In this document: piece after piece, positions 28,337 through 38,072 of the stretch
Position numbering within the stretch: position 1 is the stretch's first letter
Layout: every line of letters starts with the position of its first letter
Assembly: GCF_003012795.1 (NCBI RefSeq)
Contig: NZ_PXYH01000008.1
Coordinates: forward strand, 62,001 to 126,000
Length of the DNA stretch: 64,000 nucleotides
Direction: 5' to 3'
Source of the DNA: Zobellella taiwanensis
GTDB taxonomy: Bacteria; Pseudomonadota; Gammaproteobacteria; Enterobacterales; Aeromonadaceae
Notes under the pieces: generated by a model
Database searches by the model: none
What the model saw: the letters and a program-made list of their open reading frames with translations, nothing else
What the model was told of the DNA's origin: nothing
Made by a program: the position numbers and the translations under genes

Positions 28337-30211
28337 ATGACCAGGGAAGAACTGCTGGAGCGTCTGCAGTCCATCGAATGGGACGATATCGAGTTCAAGG
28401 AGGCAGGCTGGGCCGTGCCCAGGGATGCCTTGTCATCTGTCAGTGCATTTGCCAATACCGCTGGCGGTTACCTGGTGTTTGGCGTCAAGGAAGCCAACCG
28501 GACTTTCACTGTCACCGGTGTGATCGACGCAGACAAGGTACAGAACGACTTCCTGGGCCAGGTCAGGGACCGTAACAAGGTCAGTATCTTTTTGCCGATC
28601 AACGGCACGCTCCATACCCTGGAAGAAGGCACCGTCATCGTTTTCCACATTCCGGAGGCCGGTCGCAACGAGAAGCCGGTTTATATCGACGGCAATCCAA
28701 AAAAAGCCTATATCCGCCGTGGCGGCCGCGACGATACCTGCACGCCTGATGAGCTGATGCGGTTTATGCGCGACGCCGCTGCGGATCGCTTCGATGCCGA
28801 ACCGCTCGACCTGGACATCACTCGATGCTTCGATCAGGCCACCGTTCGTTGGTATCGGGAACGCTTTACCGCAAGCAACCCCGGCAAGGACGGCGCGGAT
28901 GACGACACCGCCTTTCTGCGCAGGTGGGGGTTTCTGGTAGAACGCAGTGGGAGCCTGAGGCCGACCCGAGCAGCCATTCTGGTGCTGGGTGCCGATGAAT
29001 ATGTGCGGCAAGTGCTACCGCGCATGAGTGTCGATCTGCAGCTCTATCGCTACACCTCCGAAGAGTACTCTCCCAGCATTCGCTGGGCCGACCGCCTCAT
29101 GGTCGAAGAGAACCTGATCAAGTCCTGGCAGGCCGTGGTCGACTTCTACTTCCGGCACAGCGAGCGGCCGTTCTCAGTCGATGCCGCCACTCTGCGGCGC
29201 GATGACGACCCACCGGATTACATTTCCTTCCGTGAGGCTGCCATCAACCTGCTGATCCACCAGGACTTTGGTGATACCACACGGGTGCCGGTTATCCGCT
29301 TCTTCCGTGGACAAACCGATTTTTTCAATCCCGGTGATGCCTTCGCCTCGCGTGAGCAGTTGCTCGATCCGGGTGACAAAGAGGTTCGCAACCCGAGCAT
29401 CGTCAATGCTTTCCGCCGTATTGGTCTATCCGACCAGGGTGGTACGGGGGTGGGCGCCATTTTCGAGAGCTGGCGTACCCTGGGGTTTGTCCCCCCGGTC
29501 ATCGACAACAACAAGGCGGAGAAGAGCTTTCGCCTGCGGCTGTGCAAGGAAAAACTCATCTCCGAAGCCCAGATGCTGGCTCAGGCAAACCTGGGGGTCA
29601 GCCTGTCGCAACACGAAGCGGCGGTATTCGCCTACCTGACTCGCAAAGGTCAGATCGACCTGGCTGACATCAAAGGCCTGACTGGCCTTGGCAGCGCAGC
29701 AGCCCGGGAGCTTGCCCATCGACTGGCTGTACAAGTAGTTCTGGAGGAAGCCGACAACGCCCCCAAGCAGTTTGTCCTGGCCGAGCATTTGCGCGCACGG
29801 TTCGGGCAAGGAGAAGCCGAAACACCGTCGGAAAATCAGCAGGTTACTGTGACTGACCCTGATCAGGGCACGACTGAACAAGTACCTGAACAAGTCGGCC
29901 AGCCGGCTGTTGAACATGTTCAGACACTTGTTCAGTTGACCGACACCCAGTGGCAGGTCGTCAGCCACGCCGACGTGCCCCGCTCACTGGCCGAACTGAT
30001 GGAGCACACCGGCTATAGCCAGCGCCCCTACTTCAAGGCCCAGCACGTCGAACCCTTACTGACCGGCGGGATTCTGCGGATGACCGTGCCGGACAAACCC
30101 CGCTCATCCAAGCAGCGCTACGTGCTGACCGAGGCGGGCATCAAACTCAGAGCCTGGCATGCCGATCAGCAGGCCACGAAACAACGGACGAATACCCATG
30201 AAAACGACTGA
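28337..30211 (+). CDS. Schlafen/AlbA_2 - RecG_C-type ATP-binding regulator in the BREX operon
   Basis: A 624-residue protein. The N-terminal Slfn/AlbA_2 domain includes EWDDIEFKEA and SSVSAFANTAGGYLVFGVKE (residues 13-54). The middle is a RecG_C / HATPase_c_4 domain (FREAAINLLIHQDFGD, FFNPGDAFASREQLLDPGD, GGTGVGAIFESW). A low-complexity EQVPEQVGQPAVEHVQ linker leads to a C-terminal winged helix (ELMEHTGYSQRPYFKAQHVEPL). Such proteins are common beside restriction and BREX genes, as regulators or effectors. It is 74 bases after the cassette, and its stop lies 14 bases inside pglXI, so it is coupled to the methyltransferase. Confidence 0.78.
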   Translation: MTREELLERLQSIEWDDIEFKEAGWAVPRDALSSVSAFANTAGGYLVFGVKEANRTFTVTGVIDADKVQNDFLGQVRDRNKVSIFLPINGTLHTLEEGTVIVFHIPEAGRNEKPVYIDGNPKKAYIRRGGRDDTCTPDELMRFMRDAAADRFDAEPLDLDITRCFDQATVRWYRERFTASNPGKDGADDDTAFLRRWGFLVERSGSLRPTRAAILVLGADEYVRQVLPRMSVDLQLYRYTSEEYSPSIRWADRLMVEENLIKSWQAVVDFYFRHSERPFSVDAATLRRDDDPPDYISFREAAINLLIHQDFGDTTRVPVIRFFRGQTDFFNPGDAFASREQLLDPGDKEVRNPSIVNAFRRIGLSDQGGTGVGAIFESWRTLGFVPPVIDNNKAEKSFRLRLCKEKLISEAQMLAQANLGVSLSQHEAAVFAYLTRKGQIDLADIKGLTGLGSAAARELAHRLAVQVVLEEADNAPKQFVLAEHLRARFGQGEAETPSENQQVTVTDPDQGTTEQVPEQVGQPAVEHVQTLVQLTDTQWQVVSHADVPRSLAELMEHTGYSQRPYFKAQHVEPLLTGGILRMTVPDKPRSSKQRYVLTEAGIKLRAWHADQQATKQRTNTHEND

Positions 30212-32975
30212 CTCTTTGGACTTGAGATCAGAAGCCACAGCTGGCCCGGTCGAATGCCTGGGCCAAACCTTCCCCAGCGATCAGGCTCGCCGGGAGCATT
30301 ATCTGAAGCTGCTGGCTGAAAAGCTGAAAGATCCGGAATTCCGCAAGCAGGAAGGTTTTCCGCAGGGCACCGATGAGGCGATCCTGGCGATGTCTGATCC
30401 GCCTTATTACACCGCGTGCCCGAACCCATGGTTGGAGGAGTTTGTCGAGCGCTATGGAAAGCCATATAACCCTGAGACACATTACGCAAAAGAGCCGTTT
30501 GCAGTTGACGTATCTGTCGGAAAATCTGACCCAGTATATAAAGCACACTCATATCATACGAAGGTGCCTCACCTTGCCATTATTCCGTCGATCCTCCATT
30601 ACACTGATCCTGGTGACATAATTTTTGATGGTTTTGCTGGTTCAGGCATGACCGGTGTGGCAGCACAGTGGTGCGGCTGCGCATCGGCAGATCAGAAATA
30701 CGAGCTCGAAGCTGACTGGAAACTACAAGGCAAGGGCGCCCCAAAATGGGGGGCACGCCGCGCAGTCCTTAGCGACTTATCCCCTTTAGCAACATTTATT
30801 ACCGCCAATTACAATCTTTCGTTAGATATACAAGTTTTCACCGAGACCGCTTCTAGGCTCCTTGCAGAGCTGGAGGAGGAGCTAGGTTGGATGTATGAAA
30901 CACACCAGGAGGATAGATCGGGCACTATCGATTTTACGGTTTGGTCAGAGGTGTTGGCCTGCCCAGAGTGTGCAGGAGAGATTGTGTTTCATGACCACGC
31001 TCTTGACGAAGAGACCGCGCGCGTTAAAGACTCCATTAAGTGCCCGCACTGCAGCTCAGATCTTGGAAAGAAAGATCTTGATCTGGTTTTTGAGACGATT
31101 TCAGACAAAGGAACAGCCGAGTTCCGCAAACGACCAAAAAGAAAACCCGTACTTTTACGCGCAACGATAGGGTCAAAGAAAGTTACGAAAGCGATAGAAG
31201 CAAGCGATCTAGATCTATTGAAAAAAATAGAAGATCTTCCATTCCCGAAAAATGCACCTACCAATGACTTCCCCGACATGCAGATGATGCGAGTCGGCAG
31301 AATGAAAACTACGAATGTTTCAAACATTCATGACCTATTTCTCCCCAGAGCACTACATGTTCTTTCAAGATATTTTGATAAGGTTAATAGCTTAAGTGAC
31401 GAATCAATAAAAAGACCTTTGAAGGTAATTGCACAGCATCAGTTTGTTAACGCATCAATTATGAATCGTTACAGACCAGCCTCTTCCTTCGGAAACTCAC
31501 CCTTAACCGGCGTGTATTACGTTTCGTCCTTAATCGCAGAAGCAAACGTTATTAGCTTGCTGCGCGGCAGCGTAAACAGAATAAAAAGGATGGAGAAGTC
31601 AGGCTGGGCAAAAACATCCGACTGGGGTAAAAATGTTGCAATCTCAACAGCGAGCGCGACAAAAATATCGCTACCAAAAAATTCTATCGACTACATTTTC
31701 ACAGACCCACCCTTTGGAGAAAACATTTACTACTCAGATTTAAACTTTTTGGGAGAATCATGGCATGGCGTGGTGAGCGACTCAAACCCTGAGGCTATCA
31801 TCGACCGGGTAAAAGGAAAAAAGGTACTAGAATACCAACACTTAATGCAGAAGTGTTTTTCTGAGTACTATCGTGTCTTGAAACCAGGCCGGTGGATGAC
31901 GGTGGTTTTTTCTAATAGTCGAGCAGCTGTTTGGAACGCAATCCAAGTGGCTTTGCAGCAGGTCGGATTTGTTGTAGCAGAAGTCACGACACTTGATAAA
32001 GTCCATCTGACATTTCAACAGGCAATGTCGCCAAATGCAGTTAAGCAAGACTTGGTGATATCAGTTTATAAGCCCAACGGAGGTCTAGAGGATCGCCTCG
32101 CCAAAAATGGTCCGACTGTAGACTCGGCTTGGGATTTTGTGCGAACCCATCTTAACAACTTGTCGGTAGTCAAAGCTCGCAACGGAGAGCTGGAGTTCAT
32201 TGTAGAGCGAGACCCACGCCGAATTTTCGACCGAATGGTGGCTTGGTTCGTAAGACACGATGCGCCGGTACCTATTTCTAACGATGAGTTTCTTTCTGGA
32301 CTGCGCATGCGTTTCCCTGAACGTGACGGCATGGTCTTTTTGCCAGAACAAATAGCCGAGTACGACAAGAAACGCGCCCAAGTGACCCAGGCACCACAGA
32401 TGGAACTGTTTGTTTCTGATGAGCGCAGCGCCATCGACTGGCTGACCAATTTCCTCAAGCGACGCACGTCAACCTATCAGGAGATCCATCCTGAGTTCAC
32501 TGCTCAGTTAGGGGCGGGGTGGAAAAAACACGAGCTAAGACCAGAACTATTGGCATTACTTGAAAGTAATTTTCTAAAATATGACGGCACAGAAGAAGTG
32601 CCCAGCCAGATCCATAGCTACCTGTCCACCAACCACAAGGATTTGCGTGGCCTGGAGAAGAGCGATCCGCGTCTGATCGCCAAAGCCAAAGACCGTTGGT
32701 TTGTGCCTGATCCGAACAAAGCACAGGATCTGGAGAAAAAGCGCGAAAGAGCACTGCTCAAGGAGTTCCAGGTGTATCAGGCCTTCACTGGCCGTCGCAT
32801 CAAGGAATTCCGCCTGGAAGTACTGCGCGCCGGCTTCAAGGAGGCCTGGGGCAAGAAGGACTACCAGACCATCATTGCCGTGGCCAAGAAGATCCCCGAC
32901 GAGGCGCTGCAGGAAGATGAAAAGCTGCTGCTCTGGTATGACCAGGCACTGACTCGCACCGAGGACGGCTTGTGA
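30198..32975 (+). CDS. pglXI: BREX type III adenine-specific DNA methyltransferase PglXI
   Basis: A 925-residue N6-adenine methyltransferase that would mark host DNA. The S-adenosylmethionine motif DGFAGSGMTG starts at residue 144, the catalytic motif DPPFGEN at residue 503; an N-terminal DPPYYTACPNPW motif at residue 67 and two CxxC pairs (Cys255-Cys258, Cys282-Cys285) match the zinc-containing type III PglX family. ATG 30198 overlaps the AlbA gene by 14 bases and fits the family length. Bases from about 30400 to 32570 are much more AT-rich than both ends of the gene, so the catalytic and recognition core may have been exchanged. Confidence 0.88.
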   Translation: MKTTDSLDLRSEATAGPVECLGQTFPSDQARREHYLKLLAEKLKDPEFRKQEGFPQGTDEAILAMSDPPYYTACPNPWLEEFVERYGKPYNPETHYAKEPFAVDVSVGKSDPVYKAHSYHTKVPHLAIIPSILHYTDPGDIIFDGFAGSGMTGVAAQWCGCASADQKYELEADWKLQGKGAPKWGARRAVLSDLSPLATFITANYNLSLDIQVFTETASRLLAELEEELGWMYETHQEDRSGTIDFTVWSEVLACPECAGEIVFHDHALDEETARVKDSIKCPHCSSDLGKKDLDLVFETISDKGTAEFRKRPKRKPVLLRATIGSKKVTKAIEASDLDLLKKIEDLPFPKNAPTNDFPDMQMMRVGRMKTTNVSNIHDLFLPRALHVLSRYFDKVNSLSDESIKRPLKVIAQHQFVNASIMNRYRPASSFGNSPLTGVYYVSSLIAEANVISLLRGSVNRIKRMEKSGWAKTSDWGKNVAISTASATKISLPKNSIDYIFTDPPFGENIYYSDLNFLGESWHGVVSDSNPEAIIDRVKGKKVLEYQHLMQKCFSEYYRVLKPGRWMTVVFSNSRAAVWNAIQVALQQVGFVVAEVTTLDKVHLTFQQAMSPNAVKQDLVISVYKPNGGLEDRLAKNGPTVDSAWDFVRTHLNNLSVVKARNGELEFIVERDPRRIFDRMVAWFVRHDAPVPISNDEFLSGLRMRFPERDGMVFLPEQIAEYDKKRAQVTQAPQMELFVSDERSAIDWLTNFLKRRTSTYQEIHPEFTAQLGAGWKKHELRPELLALLESNFLKYDGTEEVPSQIHSYLSTNHKDLRGLEKSDPRLIAKAKDRWFVPDPNKAQDLEKKRERALLKEFQVYQAFTGRRIKEFRLEVLRAGFKEAWGKKDYQTIIAVAKKIPDEALQEDEKLLLWYDQALTRTEDGL

Positions 32976-33211
32976 TTCTAGCGGTGTGCCGTAATCCACT
33001 GATCAGCACCACCCGGCATGTCTGGGCGGTGCTCGGTCGCCCCTGGGATCAAGTTGGGACCAAGTTGGGACCAAGTCGAAGTGAGTTCACCGGGGTAGTC
33101 GCCGGGGAAGTTACCGGGGAAGTTCGCCGCGCCTTTGAAGCGACGGCGGACGCGGTCAAGCACAATGAGACTAACCCCCTGCCGAGTCTGCGGATTGGGG
33201 GCAGCCAATGA
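32972..33211 (+). CDS. 79-residue repeat-containing protein between pglXI and brxHII
   Basis: A small frame that exactly bridges its neighbours: its GTG shares GTGA with the pglXI stop (32972-32975), and its TGA shares ATGA with the brxHII start (33208-33211). The protein has repeats QVGTKLGPSR and GVVAGEVTGEVR, from DNA repeats GGGACCAAGTT (three units of 11 bases near 33044-33076) and CGGGGAAGTTAC (three units of 12 bases near 33092-33127). Similar QVGTK/EVTGEV tails occur at the end of AlbA/RecG_C proteins, so it may be a detached tail. No known domain. Confidence 0.6.
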   Translation: MILAVCRNPLISTTRHVWAVLGRPWDQVGTKLGPSRSEFTGVVAGEVTGEVRRAFEATADAVKHNETNPLPSLRIGGSQ

Positions 33212-36045
33212 CACAACCGCTGCACGATTACAGTATTGGCGATTGGTGCTGGTTCATCCGGCAGGCGACCCCGTGCCGCGTTGTTGAACGCCAAGACGTG
33301 TGGGGCGAGGTGGCCTATCGCGTATGGCTGCCGGCCAAGAACACAGTGGTACGTGCCCGCGCCCAGGATCTCGGTGATCTGGCAGCGGTGCGCCCGGCGG
33401 TTGAGCAGATCCTGCATACGGCGGCATCCGCAAAGCTGCTGGATGCCCTGGAAGACAACCTGCTGCTGGCCCCCATCCAATCCAGTGTGGTGCCACTGCC
33501 CCACCAGCTGTACGCGCTGAACCGGGCCATGAGCCGCGACCGCATTCGCTACCTGCTGGCGGACGAGGTGGGCCTGGGCAAGACCATCGAGGCCGGCCTG
33601 ATCCTGCGCGAGCTGAAACTGCGCGGCATGGTGCGACGGGTGCTGGTGGTGGCCCCCAAAGGCCTGATCCGGCAATGGCAGGCGGAGATGCGTTTGCATT
33701 TCGGCGAGCACCTGCGCTTTATCGAAGCCACCGAGCTGGCAGCCTTTCGCGCCTGGCGCGCTGAGGGCACCCAGAACGACGACAACCTCTGGACAATGCA
33801 CGACCAGGTGATCGTGTCGCTGGACTCGGTCAAGCCCATTGATGGCCGCCGTGGCTGGAGCCAGGAACAACTCAACAGCTACAACCGCGAGCGTTTCGAA
33901 GATCTGGTTTCCGCCGGCTGGGATCTGGTGATTATTGATGAGTCCCACCGCATGGGTGGCAGTACCGACCAGGTCGCCCGCTACAAGCTGGGCGCTGCGT
34001 TGGCAGAAGCTGCCCCCTACCTGTTGCTGCTGTCCGCTACGCCACACCAGGGCAAGACCGATCAGTTTTTGCGCCTGATGCAGTTGCTAGACCGCGAGGC
34101 CTTTGTTGATGAGGGCAGCATCCACCGTGACCGGGTGCAGCCCTTTGTCATCCGCACCGAAAAGCGGTCCGCCATCAACGCCGATGGCCAGCCCCTGTTC
34201 AAGCCACGCTCTACGCGGCTGCAGGCGGTTGCCTGGCAGGCACGGCACACCGCGCAGAAGCAGCTGTATGACGCAGTCACCGACTATGTGCGCCACGGCT
34301 ACAACCAAGCCATGGCCGCCAAGCAGCGCCACATCGGGTTTCTGATGATCCTGATGCAACGGCTTGTGACCTCCAGCACCGCAGCCATCCGTGCCACGCT
34401 GGAAAGACGCCAGGCCTTGCTGGATGCGCCGCAGCCACAGGCCAACCTGTTCGATAACGTGGACCTGGACGAATGGGCTGAACTCGACGGGCAGTCACAA
34501 CTCGACGTGGCGCTGCAGGCCAGCAACTGGGAGCAGGAAAAGGCCGAAGTCGAGATGCTGCTTGATCTGGCCCGGGAAACCGAACGGCAAGGCACCGATG
34601 CCAAGGCCGAAGCGCTGCTGGAACTGATCTACAAGCTGCAACAGGAAGAGAACGACCCAGAACTGAAAGTGCTGGTGTTCACCGAGTTCGTGCCCACCCA
34701 GGCCATGCTGGCCGAGTTTCTGGAAAGCCGTGGGTTTTCCTTTGTCTTGCTTAACGGCGGCATGGATCTGGAGGCGCGCACCCGCGCCCAGCAGGCATTT
34801 TCCCGTGATGTTCGAGTGCTGATCTCCACCGACGCTGGTGGTGAGGGCCTCAACCTGCAGTTCTGCCATGTGATCGTCAACTTCGATATGCCCTGGAACC
34901 CGATGCGCCTGGAGCAGCGAATCGGCCGCGTTGACCGCATTGGCCAGCCCCATGTGGTGCGTGCCATCAACTTTGTACTGGAAGACACGGTAGAGCACCG
35001 GGTTCGCGAGGTGCTGGAGCAGAAGCTGGAGATCATTGCCCAGGAGTTCGGTGTTGATAAAGCCGCCGACGTGATGGACTCCGTGGAAGTCGAGCCGCTG
35101 TTTGATGAGCTGTTTGTGAATGGCCTGCAAGACCCAGAATCCATCGACAAGGAGTGCGACGCGGTCATCAACCAGGTACGCGAGAAAGTGGCCGCGAGCC
35201 GCGCTGATACGGATTTGCTGACCGATGATCACCCGCTGGAAGCGGTTGAGTCCCAGAAGTGGCGGGACCACCCGGCGCAGTACTGGCTGGAGCGTGCGGT
35301 AACAACCGGCTTGCCCACCCGTGGCGGCGCAGCGGAGCAGTCAGGCCATACCTGGCGTTTAGTGTGGGCCGATGGCAGTGAATCTTTCCCGGTCTGCTTC
35401 GATGCGCGAACCACTGAGCAGAACCCGGAGATGGAGTGGATCACGCTGGAAGACCCCCGAGCCCGTGCGCTGATCGGCGACCTGCCGCGCTGCGTGGCCG
35501 GCCAGCCGCTGCCTGTCGTACAGGTAACCGGTCTGCCTGACACCGTGCAGGGTACCTGGTCGCTGTGGAGCGTTAGCCTGGCGGCTTCCAACAGCTCGGC
35601 CAACTTCACCCGGCGTCGTTTCCTGCCGGTCTTTGTTACCGATGATGGCCGCAGCTTTGTTCCCACCGCCAAGCGGATCTGGGATCTGTTGCTGACCGAA
35701 GAGGTGCGCCTGACGGCAGACCCGGACAGTGAGCACGCAGCCGCACTCTTTGAGCAATCGCTGACGGCAGCCAAAGGTCAGGGTGAGCGGCTATTCTCCG
35801 AGCTGCTGGAAGAGCACCGAACCTGGCTTGCCGAGGAACGTGAGCGCGCCCGCTATGCCTTCGAGTCGCGCTTTCAGGCCATTGGCCGAATCGGCCTGCC
35901 TGCCGTCCGCGAACACCGGCGTAAGCGTCTTGAAACCGAACATCAGGCCCGTATGGCAGATCTGGCGGAAGCAGAAGCCTGCACGCCAGAACTGAATGCC
36001 GTGCTGATACTGCGCATTGGCTCGGCGGGAGGGGCCGCCGCATGA
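33208..36045 (+). CDS. brxHII: BREX type III SNF2-like helicase BrxHII
   Basis: A 945-residue superfamily 2 helicase of the SNF2/HepA type. Motif I is DEVGLGKT at residues 119-126, motif II DESH at 244-247, and the second RecA-like domain shows STDAGGEGLNLQ and IGRVDRIGQ (motif VI, near residue 573). BrxHII is the helicase specific to type III BREX and lies between pglXI and pglZ as here. Its stop overlaps the pglZ start (ATGA at 36042). DrmD of DISARM is related, but drmA and drmB are absent. Confidence 0.92.
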   Translation: MTQPLHDYSIGDWCWFIRQATPCRVVERQDVWGEVAYRVWLPAKNTVVRARAQDLGDLAAVRPAVEQILHTAASAKLLDALEDNLLLAPIQSSVVPLPHQLYALNRAMSRDRIRYLLADEVGLGKTIEAGLILRELKLRGMVRRVLVVAPKGLIRQWQAEMRLHFGEHLRFIEATELAAFRAWRAEGTQNDDNLWTMHDQVIVSLDSVKPIDGRRGWSQEQLNSYNRERFEDLVSAGWDLVIIDESHRMGGSTDQVARYKLGAALAEAAPYLLLLSATPHQGKTDQFLRLMQLLDREAFVDEGSIHRDRVQPFVIRTEKRSAINADGQPLFKPRSTRLQAVAWQARHTAQKQLYDAVTDYVRHGYNQAMAAKQRHIGFLMILMQRLVTSSTAAIRATLERRQALLDAPQPQANLFDNVDLDEWAELDGQSQLDVALQASNWEQEKAEVEMLLDLARETERQGTDAKAEALLELIYKLQQEENDPELKVLVFTEFVPTQAMLAEFLESRGFSFVLLNGGMDLEARTRAQQAFSRDVRVLISTDAGGEGLNLQFCHVIVNFDMPWNPMRLEQRIGRVDRIGQPHVVRAINFVLEDTVEHRVREVLEQKLEIIAQEFGVDKAADVMDSVEVEPLFDELFVNGLQDPESIDKECDAVINQVREKVAASRADTDLLTDDHPLEAVESQKWRDHPAQYWLERAVTTGLPTRGGAAEQSGHTWRLVWADGSESFPVCFDARTTEQNPEMEWITLEDPRARALIGDLPRCVAGQPLPVVQVTGLPDTVQGTWSLWSVSLAASNSSANFTRRRFLPVFVTDDGRSFVPTAKRIWDLLLTEEVRLTADPDSEHAAALFEQSLTAAKGQGERLFSELLEEHRTWLAEERERARYAFESRFQAIGRIGLPAVREHRRKRLETEHQARMADLAEAEACTPELNAVLILRIGSAGGAAA

Positions 36046-38072
36046 CGTACTTATCCAAGGACAACGTCGCCCATCGCAGCACGCTGCTGGCTGATCGCAT
36101 TCTGAAGGAGTTCCCGTCCGACTTGGCCCGGCTGTGGATTGTAGCGGACCCAGACAACGTGCTGCTGGACGAGCAGGTACTGGCCGGACTGCGTGAACGT
36201 GGCTTCGAGGTGCTGCCGTTTGAGGACAGTGTCGCCTTTCGAGCCGAGTACGAAGACCGCTACCGCGCCGCCTGGGAGGCAGGGGAGCCCAATGCACCCA
36301 GCGCCCTGGTTATCCAGGTGCGCGATTCCAGCACGGCGGAGTTGCCCTGGGATTACTTACGCCAGGCGCGCAAGGTTAGTCTCTCGCTCGCAGAGCTGTT
36401 TCCAAAGCTCAGCTATACGGTGCTGAGGCAGTTGGGTAGTGAGATCCTGCCGTCGCTGTTCGAGGTGCAGGCGCGCCATGCGACTCAAGCGATGGGCGAA
36501 GCCGCCACCAAAGAATTTGTGCTGACGCACATCTACCGGGTAAGCCCCCACCTGATTACCCGGCCAGAGGATTTGTGGCGTGAGCTGCTCCGGCTGCACT
36601 ACCGTGAGACGCTGTTGCCTCAGACCTTGGCCGAGCACATTCAACAGGTGTTGGCTGACCGGCCGGTGTTCGCCAGCAGCCCGATTGCCGAGCTGTTCTC
36701 CAACAGAAGTTTTGCGCTGCGTGTGGTACAGGACGCCTGGTACCGCTACCTCAAGAAACTGGGACTGATCGGCAGACGCACGGCGGAGCCGGTAGCGCCG
36801 GACTATATACCGCAGCTCGATATTCCCTTCGAGCATCACGACATCCGCGCAATCGTTGATTCGATGTTCCTGGACGGCACGCTGCACCCGCTGGCCATTC
36901 AGGGCGTACCGGTCAGCTTGCCGGAGTGGGCAAAAGCCGGGGTGGTGCAGGACCCCGCAGCGATGCGCAACCTGGTGCTGGAGGGGATCAAGAGCCTCAG
37001 TGAAGAGCTGCCTGGCACCACATCGTCTCACAGGGATTGGACCCACTTTGCCCGGCGCCTAGGCGAAGTGATCTCGCGTTTCCACAGTCTGGATGCCGTG
37101 CGCGCAGATGGTCTGAAGGCGGACATGAAGGACCTGGTGGCTCGCGCCGACAGTGCACTGCAAACCTGGGTACAGGCGCACTACGCTGACCTACCTTCCC
37201 TGCCCGCTGCCAAGGGGCCGGTGATGGTGCATCAGGTGCCTCGCTACCTGGCGATGCGTCGAGCCAACGGTGAGGAAAAAATTGCGCTGGTCGTTTTCGA
37301 CGGGTTGGCTGTCGATCAGTGGACACAAATTCGCGAAAACCTTATCCAGCATGCGCCGCGTTTGATGTTTGATGAAAACGCCTGCTTTGCCTGGCTGCCC
37401 ACGCTGACGTCCATTTCCAGGCAGGCGTTATTCTCCGGCCTGCGCCCACGCGAGTTCGCCGAGCACATTGAGACAACCTCAAAAGAACCTCAGCACTGGA
37501 CCCGGTTCTGGCAGGACCAGGGATTGCGTGCCAATGAGATCCTCTATCGAAAGGCGATCAAGCGCACTGATGAGCTGCCGGAGTTGCAGGAGCTGCTCTC
37601 GAATCCTGCCCTGAAAGTCGCCGGCCTGGTGGTGGATACCGTGGATGAAATCATCCACGGAGCCGTGCTCGGCAAACGCGGCGTGGCTGCGCAAATCAAC
37701 AGCTGGTGTGAGTCGGGGTTTGTTGATCAGCTGTTTGCGATGCTGCTCGACCAGGGCTTCCATATCTACCTGACGGCCGACCACGGCAATGCAGAGGCCG
37801 TGGGCATTGGCCGCCCAAATCAGGGGGTTGCCTCGGAGCTGCGCGGCGAACGGGTGCGCACCTATCGCAGTGAAACCATGATTGCCGAGACAGAAACTGC
37901 GATACCGGACAGCTTTCGTCTCGATATCGCTGGCCTGCCGGCCAACTTTATGCCGCTGTTTGCAGGAGAGCGCGGAGCCTTTGTTCCAAAGGGTGACCAG
38001 GTAGTGGTCCACGGTGGCATGTCCCTGGAAGAACTTATCGTGCCCTTTGTGAAAGTGAGTTACGTCAATTGA
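36042..38072 (+). CDS. pglZ: BREX phosphatase-fold protein PglZ
   Basis: A 676-residue protein with a PglZ domain of the alkaline phosphatase superfamily. The metal and nucleophile region IALVVFDGLAVDQW has Asp420, and a second metal site is YLTADHGNAEAVG with Asp580 and His581. PglZ is the one subunit present in every BREX type and is required for defence; the reaction it carries out is not settled (nuclease activity has been reported for some members). It overlaps brxHII upstream and brxA downstream by four bases each. Confidence 0.92.
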   Translation: MTYLSKDNVAHRSTLLADRILKEFPSDLARLWIVADPDNVLLDEQVLAGLRERGFEVLPFEDSVAFRAEYEDRYRAAWEAGEPNAPSALVIQVRDSSTAELPWDYLRQARKVSLSLAELFPKLSYTVLRQLGSEILPSLFEVQARHATQAMGEAATKEFVLTHIYRVSPHLITRPEDLWRELLRLHYRETLLPQTLAEHIQQVLADRPVFASSPIAELFSNRSFALRVVQDAWYRYLKKLGLIGRRTAEPVAPDYIPQLDIPFEHHDIRAIVDSMFLDGTLHPLAIQGVPVSLPEWAKAGVVQDPAAMRNLVLEGIKSLSEELPGTTSSHRDWTHFARRLGEVISRFHSLDAVRADGLKADMKDLVARADSALQTWVQAHYADLPSLPAAKGPVMVHQVPRYLAMRRANGEEKIALVVFDGLAVDQWTQIRENLIQHAPRLMFDENACFAWLPTLTSISRQALFSGLRPREFAEHIETTSKEPQHWTRFWQDQGLRANEILYRKAIKRTDELPELQELLSNPALKVAGLVVDTVDEIIHGAVLGKRGVAAQINSWCESGFVDQLFAMLLDQGFHIYLTADHGNAEAVGIGRPNQGVASELRGERVRTYRSETMIAETETAIPDSFRLDIAGLPANFMPLFAGERGAFVPKGDQVVVHGGMSLEELIVPFVKVSYVN

